Positions 48,384-55,656 of a stretch of DNA of 64,000 nucleotides are shown here, one piece after another. Origin of the DNA: JAJOKK01 sp965370555. GTDB lineage: Bacteria > Bipolaricaulota > Bipolaricaulia > UBA7950 > UBA9294. How positions within the stretch are numbered: the first letter of the stretch is position 1; each line of letters begins with the position of its first letter. The DNA is taken from NCBI GenBank assembly GCA_965370555.1, contig CBDUVB010000003.1, positions 40,509 through 104,508 on the forward strand. Direction: 5' to 3'. The translations under genes and the position numbers were made by a program. Under the pieces are notes generated by a model that saw nothing but the letters and a program-made list of their open reading frames with translations, did not search any database and was not told where the DNA came from.

Positions 48384-49127
48384 CTAGTGTGCACTGCAAC
48401 CCAACTCCTCAAGGATAGAGCTACGACGAACAGGCCCTATATCGTAGACTTCTGTCAGCTCGTCAACCGTAGAGAAAGTTCCGTGACTCTCGCGATACTC
48501 CAGGATACGTAAAGCACGAATACCTTTGATATCATCGGCTTTCACGAGATCCGCAAATCGCGCAGCATTCAGGCGCTCCAAGCAACTCATCTCGTCCCAA
48601 TCGGGGGTTGGTGGTCTCGTCAGATCCCATAGGTAGTCGAACTCCAGTTGAAAGGATTCGGCAACGGCTGTGCTCGTGACCAGCACCGCATTGCCCCACC
48701 ACTTGTCTAGGCCCGTGAGAACCGTCTTGCCGTCAACCACAATGAATTTGTGATGCGGAGCTCCGTGGGTATCGAGGTACTCAATCTCAAAGCCCATTTC
48801 CGTCAACTGGCTGAACTTTGCATCATTCTTGGGTGTTATGATGATGCGAACAGGGACATCATCAGATACTGAATCGAGTGCTTCTTCGAGCCACACAATA
48901 TCCCCCTCTTCCATCTCAGCTACAAGAACCTCTTGCCGCGCGCTCGAAATGAGACTGAGAATCTCGTCGGGACCTGGAAAAACCTCATTGGTTCCTAGCC
49001 TTACGAAGAATGCCTGTGGAACGGGATTTCTCCCCCACAGATAGTACCCTCCACTTACACCCACACCGACCAGTACCAATGCGAGAACAACTCGCAGCAA
49101 AATGGACCACTTCTTATTCGTGCTCAT
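48384..49127 (-). CDS. Membrane-anchored single-HKD phosphodiesterase with helix-hairpin-helix tail
   Basis: This 247-residue protein starts at ATG 49127, after AAAGGAGG. It has an N-terminal membrane segment (VVLALVLVGVGVSGGYYLWG). A PLD-type half domain follows, with HHKFIVVDGKTVLTGLDKWW as its only HKD motif, so it should dimerise as the Nuc endonuclease does. The C-terminal part (about residues 180-245) has two helix-hairpin-helix DNA-binding motifs (LVKADDIKGIRALRILEYRE, VDELTEVYDIGPVRRSSIL), as in ComEA. It probably cuts or binds DNA outside the membrane. The combination is unusual. Confidence 0.8.
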   Translation of the reverse strand: MSTNKKWSILLRVVLALVLVGVGVSGGYYLWGRNPVPQAFFVRLGTNEVFPGPDEILSLISSARQEVLVAEMEEGDIVWLEEALDSVSDDVPVRIIITPKNDAKFSQLTEMGFEIEYLDTHGAPHHKFIVVDGKTVLTGLDKWWGNAVLVTSTAVAESFQLEFDYLWDLTRPPTPDWDEMSCLERLNAARFADLVKADDIKGIRALRILEYRESHGTFSTVDELTEVYDIGPVRRSSILEELGCSAH

Positions 49128-49257
49128 CCCTAGCCTCCTTTGCGGCAAAGCCGCAACAAGAATCCCCTCTCAGCAGCACACTTGCCTAACTGGTAACACG
49201 AATCTCAGCGCATCACGGAACAAAATACGGGTTCATCCCTGGGACCTGCGTTCTTTC

Positions 49258-49395
49258 CTAGATGCGCGTGAACTCAGTGCCCTTGCACTTCGGGCAAGGA
49301 GGTAACGTATCCGTCACATCATCAAGCGTTACCGTCGTGCCGCAGTTGTTGCACTTGTACGTCCCCTTGCCGGGTTTCTCACCTGTCGTTGGCAT
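49258..49395 (-). CDS. Small zinc-ribbon protein
   Basis: This is a 45-residue protein on the minus strand with a perfect ribosome site (AAGGAGGTGAGAG before the ATG). The sequence begins MPTTGEKPGKGTYKCNNCGT and has CNNC...CPKC, a two-knuckle zinc ribbon near residues 15-37, ending GTEFTRI. Tiny ribbons of this MPTTGEKPG type are common in bacteria and have no fixed role; rubredoxin-like electron transfer or RNA binding are options. Confidence 0.8.
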   Translation of the reverse strand: MPTTGEKPGKGTYKCNNCGTTVTLDDVTDTLPPCPKCKGTEFTRI

Positions 49396-49468
49396 TCTCT
49401 CACCTCCTTGTTCTGCTCTTCTATTCCTGACCCCATGATAAACTTAGAATACACCTGGAGGTGATCTA

Positions 49469-49546
49469 TGTCCAACACCCAAGAACTAATCATTGAGCGT
49501 CCGTTCAGGGAACAACCCCAAGAGCAGAAGCCACAGATGAAATAGG
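49469..49546 (+). CDS. Possible 25-residue peptide
   Basis: ATG 49469 with a strong ribosome site (TGGAGGTGATCT) opens MSNTQELIIERPFREQPQEQ followed by KPQMK and a stop. It is divergent from the zinc ribbon, with 73 bp between them. A small real peptide or the N-terminal remnant of a longer gene are both possible. There is no family match. Confidence 0.3.
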
Positions 49547-49640
49547 TATTGTGCCCCCGAGATTTCCTATTACAGACTTCTCCTTGAGGGGTCATGGTAT
49601 GCGTCCCAAGAAATTCCCAGTGATCAAGCAGTCACCCTTG

Positions 49641-50144
49641 CTAGCCAATCTCCCGGGTCTCTGTGACCTTCCCATTCTTGATGACCTCAATCTTCACCCT
49701 CGCCTTCAGCGTCACTTTTCCCTGGCACCCGACAAACACTTGTCCCAGGAACTTCATGATGTAATCGGTGGTTGTGCTACTGGGGTCTAGGGTTACGTGT
49801 ATGATCTTTGAGTGCTCTGCGACTTTTCGCGCTCCACATTGGAGCCCAAGCGGTGTCACAAGAATGGCTCCCGCGGCCCCAGTATCGACAATGCGGAAGG
49901 CAATCGCAGCAACACTTTCCTGGTTGATTTTCGACTTCGTGTGACGCCGACATTCGACAATCACGAAACCCTTGCCTCGCGCATATACGCCTTTCGCGTC
50001 GATCTCCCAGTCTGTACCAGATGCCCCGGGCACGATCTGCTTGCCTTCGACACGACCAAGCCGAAACCGGTCTGCGAACTCATTCAGAAGGTATTGCGCA
50101 ACCTCCTCATAGGATCTCCATTCGCTTGGGTCTGTGGTACCCAT
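49641..50144 (-). CDS. Restriction-endonuclease-like (Mrr-type) protein
   Basis: This is a 167-residue PD-(D/E)XK protein. It starts helical (YEEVAQYLLNEFADRFRLG), then has the core TDWEIDAKGVYARGKGFVIV followed by ECRRHTKSKINQESVAAIAF. The Asp and Glu-Cys-Arg replace the usual D...ExK, with Arg in place of the last Lys. The later AGAILVTPLGLQCGARKVAE strand-helix is typical of Mrr_cat. Mrr-like enzymes cut modified or foreign DNA. The small size and Arg leave activity open. It is on the same strand as the zinc ribbon and Shedu genes. Confidence 0.65.
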   Translation of the reverse strand: MGTTDPSEWRSYEEVAQYLLNEFADRFRLGRVEGKQIVPGASGTDWEIDAKGVYARGKGFVIVECRRHTKSKINQESVAAIAFRIVDTGAAGAILVTPLGLQCGARKVAEHSKIIHVTLDPSSTTTDYIMKFLGQVFVGCQGKVTLKARVKIEVIKNGKVTETREIG

Positions 50145-50361
50145 ACCTCACAACCTCCGATTGCTCTGACTCTAACAAAGATCAGGTTACGGCTCCACAG
50201 CACTTGGTTCCGGTGACTTCCCGTGGAGCGGCCATCTTTACCTTACCTGCCGGACTTCTTTCCACATCGTAGTTAGTAGTTTATAACGTTACACATTCCC
50301 GGACAAGCATGAGAGTTGTCTCACGCAAGATGAGAATGAAGAGACGCAGCGCTCAAACGCG

Positions 50362-52173
50362 CTACGGTACCTGCAACCAAGCAGGTGGGGAACTGGCGCT
50401 AGATAGTCTTGTATCTTGGATCGATGTTGTTGATTCCTTGTGCTGTTCAAGTTGCGCTTCTAGGCTCGCTACCGGGGCGACGTGTTCAGCCAACACAAGT
50501 CGCGACGCGGCGTCGTGAAAGATCGATCCAGCGGTGTACCCTCCCCATACCGGGGTCGTCTTCACCTCATCGAGGACGACGAGCGCAAGGTAGGTCGGCT
50601 CATCGGCCGGGAGGAACCCAACGAAGAGAGAGGTGTACTTACCATCCACATAGCCCTGTCCAGGCAAGGCTTTCTGTGCCGTTCCGGTCTTTCCAGCAAC
50701 ATCGAATCCCGGGAGGTCCGCGCGGGTTCCGGTCCCGCTCTCAACGACCTTCCGCAGTAACCCCCGCATGGTGGCACAGCTCTCCTGCGAGACGATGTGC
50801 TGCAGCACGATCGGCTCTTTGGGATTCTGCCCTTCCGCTCCAAGACCTTGCACGATCCGCGGGGCGAGGAGGTAGCCGCCGTTCGCTACCACGGCCATCC
50901 CCCGTGTTAGTTGGATCCCGGTTACGCCGACCGACTGCCCGATTGAGGTGGCGGCGAGTGCAAGCTTGGACCAGTCCTCGACGTCGCGCAGAATCCCGCT
51001 CTCTTCGCCGGGAAGCTCGATTCCTGTCTTCTCACCGAACCCGAGGTCGACGAGGGCCTGGTAGAGTCGCTCCTCCCCTAGTCTCTGCGCAACCCGGATC
51101 ATCCCTACATTGATCGAGTACTGGATGATCTTAGCGAAGGTGACGGTTCCGAATGACTCATTATCCGAATTGTGCATCGTGTGCCCGGCGATGTTGATCC
51201 CATCATTCCCGTTGAACGTGTCTTCGGGACGCACCGCACCGCAGTCGAGGGCGGCCAGCCCGGTGAGTGCCTTGAACGATGAGCCCGGTTCAAAGAGGAA
51301 TGAGACCGCCAGATTCCGCCGTTCCTCCGCGGTCGATCTCCAGAAATAGTTGAGGTCGTAACGATGATCCTGCGCCATCGCCAGGAGATCTCCGGTCTTC
51401 GGGTCAAGGAGGACGATGAACCCGGTGTTAGCCCGAAAACGCGCCACCCCGGCATCGATCTCCTCCTCACAGACAAGCTGCAAGCGTGCGTCGATCGTTA
51501 GATAGAGATCCTCCCCAGGGATCCCCTCCTCGATCGTCTCGGTGCTATAGGTCCGCCCATCCGCCCCTTCGAGGACGTGAAGCATCGTTGGAGTCCCGGA
51601 GAGTGCCTCATCGAAGGAGAGCTCCATCCCTTCCAACCCGTGCCCATCCATCCCCACGAAGCCGAGGAGGTTGGAGGCAAGCGATCCTTGCGGGTAGCAG
51701 CGCTTCCATGTGTCGATGAATATCAATCCGTAGGCGAAGGTGTCCTGAGCACGGCGTTCGATCCTCTTTGCCGCTTCCAGTCCGACGGCGCGATCGATCC
51801 AAGTGAAGTAACTCTGACGGTATACCAGAGGGGTTAGATCTTCACTCGAACGTCCGAGTTCCTCGCTCAGGATCTCGACAAGTGCCTCCGGCTTGGTCAT
51901 GTTGAAACTATCGACCGCGATGGCGATAGCCTTCACGTCAAAGGCGAGAGGGACGCCGTTACGATCGTAGATAGCCCCGCGTTGGGGGAGGATCTCGATG
52001 GTCCGTTCCTGGGTAGCGCGTGCAGCGGCGACCCAACGATCGTGTTCCACCACCTGGAGCTTGACTAAACGGCCGGCTATGAGAAGGGCGACAAGTACCA
52101 GCCCCATCGCAAGGACGAGGGTGCGCCTTCCAGTAGTCCTAGTCTCTTGCTGCTTAGGAATCGATCGGTACAT
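50362..52173 (-). CDS. ftsI: Peptidoglycan transpeptidase FtsI/PBP2-like
   Basis: This is a 603-residue class B penicillin-binding protein. ATG 52173 starts within the end of ftsL. The membrane anchor is LVLAMGLVLVALLIAGRLVK. The pedestal begins with RGAIYDRNGVPLA. The transpeptidase motifs are SxxK EPGSSFKALT, SxN QYSINVGMI and KTGT DVAGKTGTAQ. The C-terminal tail after the domain is polar and short, with no PASTA repeat. It cross-links septal wall at the divisome. Confidence 0.93.
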   Translation of the reverse strand: MYRSIPKQQETRTTGRRTLVLAMGLVLVALLIAGRLVKLQVVEHDRWVAAARATQERTIEILPQRGAIYDRNGVPLAFDVKAIAIAVDSFNMTKPEALVEILSEELGRSSEDLTPLVYRQSYFTWIDRAVGLEAAKRIERRAQDTFAYGLIFIDTWKRCYPQGSLASNLLGFVGMDGHGLEGMELSFDEALSGTPTMLHVLEGADGRTYSTETIEEGIPGEDLYLTIDARLQLVCEEEIDAGVARFRANTGFIVLLDPKTGDLLAMAQDHRYDLNYFWRSTAEERRNLAVSFLFEPGSSFKALTGLAALDCGAVRPEDTFNGNDGINIAGHTMHNSDNESFGTVTFAKIIQYSINVGMIRVAQRLGEERLYQALVDLGFGEKTGIELPGEESGILRDVEDWSKLALAATSIGQSVGVTGIQLTRGMAVVANGGYLLAPRIVQGLGAEGQNPKEPIVLQHIVSQESCATMRGLLRKVVESGTGTRADLPGFDVAGKTGTAQKALPGQGYVDGKYTSLFVGFLPADEPTYLALVVLDEVKTTPVWGGYTAGSIFHDAASRLVLAEHVAPVASLEAQLEQHKESTTSIQDTRLSSASSPPAWLQVP

Positions 52174-52501
52174 AGCGGATATTGGACGGTTCGACCATGT
52201 GAAGTATCTCACGGGCGATGCGGGAGACGCGCTCCAAAGAGAACGCTTGTTCAATCTGGAATTCCAGATAATGGTTCACCTCCTCGGTCGAGGTGAGCAT
52301 CGCTCGCATACCCTCCCGCTGCGCTGTCAGATCGAGGATTGTCGTCCCCTGCCAGAGGTAGAGGAGGCAGAACCCAGCGAGGACCATTGCTGCCAGCAGC
52401 ACGAAGATCGTCGCATGAGGCCAGGTAGTAGCCTCCGTACGGACCCGTTGCCGGGCCTGCCCGATCGGGTAGCTGATCGTCCCTATCCTCTGGTGTGACA
52501 T
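52154..52501 (-). CDS. ftsL: FtsL-like cell-division protein
   Basis: This 115-residue bitopic membrane protein has a short cytoplasmic tail, one helix (ATIFVLLAAMVLAGFCLLYL) and a coiled-coil periplasmic part (LDLTAQREGMRAMLTSTEEV through ERVSRIAREILHMVEPSNIR) of the FtsL/DivIC layout. The sequence itself is poorly conserved in the family, so the call rests on size, topology and the place before ftsI. ATG 52501 has GGGAAG upstream. Confidence 0.8.
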   Translation of the reverse strand: MSHQRIGTISYPIGQARQRVRTEATTWPHATIFVLLAAMVLAGFCLLYLWQGTTILDLTAQREGMRAMLTSTEEVNHYLEFQIEQAFSLERVSRIAREILHMVEPSNIRYVPIDS

Positions 52502-52525
52502 CGTCTTCCCACGATAAGGGAGCAC

Positions 52526-52882
52526 GGGACTGTCATCCGGGACATTTGTCGAAGCAGAAAGCGAACTAGATTACCTTGTAAGAGACGGGCCGCTAAGAAT
52601 GGCTTGGAGAGCGGCACACTGACGCTTTTTTGTAAATGTGCTGGATCGTGCTAGGATGGTAATGAAGTCAGGCTGAAAGAACGTCGTATCGGAAAACGGT
52701 CGAGTTTAGTGGCAGAGGGGCTAAGGACACCAGAAGGAGCAGGAAAATCACCTTAAAGAGTGGGATTGGCAAAATCAGGTTCGAACAGTCTAGTTCCAGG
52801 AGTTCCTGACTCACGGTTTAGAGATGGACGAGGTGATTGACATTTTGGATTGCGACTCCTGGTGATTGCAGAAGGAGGAATT
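52526..52882. other. Divergent intergenic region with weak promoter
   Basis: No gene is seen in this gap between ftsL and the YbjQ-like gene. A weak promoter towards the YbjQ-like gene is TTGTAA (52630-52635), a 16-bp spacer and TAGGAT (52652-52657). It would leave a leader of about 220 nt that contains the palindrome CAGGAGTTCCTG (52797-52808). Confidence 0.35.
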
Positions 52883-53443
52883 ATGAAGGTACTTCGATTG
52901 ATCGGCTCGTTGGGCTTCGTGCTCGGATTCTTCACCGCGATCTTTGCCGGGATACCTTGGTACGTCTACCACGATCCTATTTTGCCCTGGTGGCTCAGGA
53001 TCGCGGTCTACTGTCTTGTGGGTGGTATCCTGCTGGTCTTACTGACAGTGGCTGCTGAACAGCGGAAAGGCAGGGCCCTAGGAGAGAAACTTCCACCCGG
53101 TGAGGCCCAGTCTCGGGTGTTACTCCAGAACTCTACGGAAGTTCCGGGTCGCGAGATTACCGAGGTTCTAGGCTTGGTCCAGGGGCACACTATCTTTGCC
53201 ATCTGGCTCGGAAGGGACCTTTCTGCCATGGTGCGACTCCTTCTTGGCGGGGAGCTGATTGAGTACACGGAGATGATGGGACGAGCCCGCAAAGTGGCTG
53301 CCAATCGGATGATAGCCCAGGCTACGGAGCTGGGAGCTGACGCAATCATTAACGTCCGTTTCATGACTACCAGTGTCGTCGGCAGCGCCGCTGAGCTCTT
53401 AGCCTACGGCACAGCCGTCAAGCTCAGTAACCCGGCCGCCTGA
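52883..53443 (+). CDS. YbjQ-family protein with membrane segments
   Basis: This is a 186-residue protein. ATG 52883 follows AAGGAGG. Two N-terminal membrane helices (IGSLGFVLGFFTAIFAGIPW, LRIAVYCLVGGILLVLLTVA) precede a YbjQ domain (about residues 80-185): NSTEVPGREITEVLGLVQGH then RARKVAANRMIAQATELGAD and AIINVRFMTTSVVGSAAELL. YbjQ folds as a pentamer; the role (metal binding suggested) is unproven. The gene is inserted on the opposite strand between rsmH and ftsL, next to a dispersed repeat. Confidence 0.87.
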   Translation: MKVLRLIGSLGFVLGFFTAIFAGIPWYVYHDPILPWWLRIAVYCLVGGILLVLLTVAAEQRKGRALGEKLPPGEAQSRVLLQNSTEVPGREITEVLGLVQGHTIFAIWLGRDLSAMVRLLLGGELIEYTEMMGRARKVAANRMIAQATELGADAIINVRFMTTSVVGSAAELLAYGTAVKLSNPAA

Positions 53444-53453
53444 CGACGGACAG

Positions 53454-53632
53454 AGATTCAAGTAAAGGATTCCACAGCAAGCTACCGGGTGTCTAGAGGA
53501 GACTTTTGTGGAGCTAACACCAGATTGGCGGTCTACTTCATTCTTCGTGGTGAATTCTCTTCGACCTCCGTCCCGTGCGAACCGAGATTAGAAGTCGCTA
53601 CCTACTTGAATCGACAAAGGGCTGAGAATAAA
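53454..53632. repeat. Dispersed intergenic repeat, inverted copy
   Basis: On the minus strand CCCTTTGTCGATTCAAGTAG-GTAGCGACTTCTAATCTCGG-TTCGCACGGGACGGAGGTCG then AAGAGAATTCACCACGAAG matches the left end at 24050. An inverted short end AGATTCAAGTA lies at 53454. It sits next to the YbjQ-like gene, in the break of the division cluster. A word CACAGCAAGCT (53473) also occurs at 61936. Confidence 0.6.
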
Positions 53633-53641
53633 GACTAGAAT

Positions 53642-54598
53642 TCAGGCACGTACCTCGAGTTTCCTTGCCGCGCGCAGCTTGGCGCTGCGGGCGCGGGGGT
53701 TCTTTGCGACCTCCTCAGGGGAGGGGCGGATCGGCTTCCTGGTGATGATCTCCACCTCCACTTTCTTATCGCAGACACAGACCGGAAAATCGGGCGGACA
53801 GGTACAGGAGAGTGCCTTATACCGGAAGAAACCCTTCACGATCCGATCTTCTAAGGAGTGAAAGCTGATTACCGCGATCACTCCCCCGGGCGCAATGGCT
53901 TGGAATCCCGCTTCTAACCCCTCTTTGAGGTTCGCAAGCTCCTCGTTGACCGCGATCCGCAATGCTTGAAAGGTGCGCGTTGCCGGATGAATCGCTTTAG
54001 AGTGAAACTTCCTTGGGATCGCGCTGTGCACGATCTCCGCGAGCCTCCCCGTCGTTTCGATCAACTCCTTCGCCCGTGCCGCAAGGATGGCGCGCACGAT
54101 CCGCCGTGCGAACCGCTCCTCCCCGTAATCACGCAGAATGCGGACAAGCTCATCTTCAGAGGAATGGTTCACCAATTCGGCAGCGGTCATTGACTGCGTG
54201 GTGTCCATACGCATGTCGAGCGGCCCATCGTAGCGGAAGCTGAACCCACGATTGGCCGTATCGAGTTGAAGTGAGGAGAGCCCAAGGTCGAGGAGGAAGC
54301 CTGTGATCGTATCGATTCCCAAGACACCCAAGTGTTCGCCGAGGTCGCGGTAGTTTCCGTGGATCAACCGAACCCTGTCCTTGAACGGGGAGAGCCGGTT
54401 TGCCGCATGTCGAAGCGCCTCCTCATCGCGGTCGATCCCGATTACTGTAACTCCGGACTCCGCTTGCAAGAGTGCTTCGGCATGGCCGCCGAGGCCGACC
54501 GTTCCATCGACGACTACCCCACCGGGGCGAGGATCAAGTAGGGAGACGATCTCCTGAGAGAGCACGGGTCGGTGAATCGGGTGGTCCACTTCAGACAT
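53642..54598 (-). CDS. rsmH: 16S rRNA (cytosine(1402)-N4)-methyltransferase RsmH (MraW)
   Basis: This is a 318-residue SAM-dependent enzyme that modifies C1402 of 16S rRNA. Signatures are HRPVLSQEIVSLLDPRPGGV, VDGTVGLGGHAEALL (SAM site), GFLLDLGLSSLQLD, GFSFRYDGPLDMRMD and VISFHSLEDRIVKGFF. The C-terminal NPRARSAKLRAARKLE is typical. The ATG overlaps the end of csaB. It normally leads the division and cell-wall cluster; here ftsL follows only after an inverted gene. Confidence 0.96.
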   Translation of the reverse strand: MSEVDHPIHRPVLSQEIVSLLDPRPGGVVVDGTVGLGGHAEALLQAESGVTVIGIDRDEEALRHAANRLSPFKDRVRLIHGNYRDLGEHLGVLGIDTITGFLLDLGLSSLQLDTANRGFSFRYDGPLDMRMDTTQSMTAAELVNHSSEDELVRILRDYGEERFARRIVRAILAARAKELIETTGRLAEIVHSAIPRKFHSKAIHPATRTFQALRIAVNEELANLKEGLEAGFQAIAPGGVIAVISFHSLEDRIVKGFFRYKALSCTCPPDFPVCVCDKKVEVEIITRKPIRPSPEEVAKNPRARSAKLRAARKLEVRA

Positions 54599-55652
54599 CA
54601 CACGCTCCTAAGACAGATTCCAACCTATCGAGGAATGCCGCAACCGCGGCTCTCGTTTCCTCGTGCATCCTGTGGTAAGTCTCCCGGAGAGCCTCCCGGT
54701 CCGGTGGATTGTCAAGAACCTGGAGAACTTCTTCAACCGATGGGAACGTGGTATACGGGATACGTGGACCGCCGTGCGAGGCGACCTCCTCGACGAAATA
54801 CTCGACCTTCGGGTCTTCGGTGATGGCAAGCATCGGCGTCCCTGTGCGCAAGGCGAACTCGAGGGGATGGAGGCGGGATGAGATGAGGAGATCGGCCCTT
54901 GCAAGCTCTGCGCTTGCTTCGTCAACGGAATTGGGGAGAACTATCCGGCACGGAAAATCGAGCTGTTGCACGATCGACTCTGCCAGAGAACGATCCTCCG
55001 CAGGGAAGAAAGTGAGGAAGGCGAACGAGACGTTTCTCCTTGCATGAATCTCCTTCAGGAGAGCCATAAAACGCTTAGCTTTCCCCTCACCCTTAAGAGA
55101 TAGAACGATTCGCACCTTGTCTTTCTGATGCTCCTCTAGCGATTCTTCCCGCGGAGGAGTGAGGAAGAAGAGATCACCGCTCAACGTTCCATCAAGGCCT
55201 AGCGACTGGATAAAGTCGAGACTCCCTCGATCACGGCAGCCGATATAATGCACCTTGGAGAGCGCAAACCGTGTCATCGCTCGTGCGAACCGTCCATCGA
55301 TCGGGCCGATCCCCTGACCGAGGAGGAAGACCGGCCTACGAAGAGACCGTGCAAGTAGGATGAGGGAAAGGTAATAGAGGAGCGAACGGGTACTCGTCTT
55401 GTTCTGCAGGAGTCCTCCACCGCCAAAGATAAGGGCCGCTGAACGGCGCAGCCCTGCAAAGATGGCGAGCGGACGCGCGCGGTTCACTTCATTCGTATCC
55501 TGTGGCTGCGAAACGAGCCAGACCGGTTGCAGATTCTCTCGCTCGTTCAGAGCCGCGCGCAAGGTCACGCGGATCGCCTCATCACCGAGGTTCCCGTACC
55601 CGTAATATCCGGCAATAATGATTGTCTTTACTCTGCGCATCTGCCGTGTCAT
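54591..55652 (-). CDS. csaB: Polysaccharide pyruvyl transferase CsaB family
   Basis: This is a 353-residue cytoplasmic transferase that adds pyruvyl groups to secondary cell-wall polymer or another glycan, an anchor for SLH-type surface proteins. Family blocks are IIIAGYYGYGNLGDEAIRVT, LIFGGGGLLQNKTSTRSLLY, VFLLGQGIGPIDG, the Arg-Asp CRDRGSLDFIQSLG and ISSRLHPLEFALRTGTPML. It lies 4 bp after the helicase gene and overlaps rsmH, so these are co-transcribed. Confidence 0.9.
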   Translation of the reverse strand: MTRQMRRVKTIIIAGYYGYGNLGDEAIRVTLRAALNERENLQPVWLVSQPQDTNEVNRARPLAIFAGLRRSAALIFGGGGLLQNKTSTRSLLYYLSLILLARSLRRPVFLLGQGIGPIDGRFARAMTRFALSKVHYIGCRDRGSLDFIQSLGLDGTLSGDLFFLTPPREESLEEHQKDKVRIVLSLKGEGKAKRFMALLKEIHARRNVSFAFLTFFPAEDRSLAESIVQQLDFPCRIVLPNSVDEASAELARADLLISSRLHPLEFALRTGTPMLAITEDPKVEYFVEEVASHGGPRIPYTTFPSVEEVLQVLDNPPDREALRETYHRMHEETRAAVAAFLDRLESVLGACDV

Positions 55653-55656
55653 GCAA

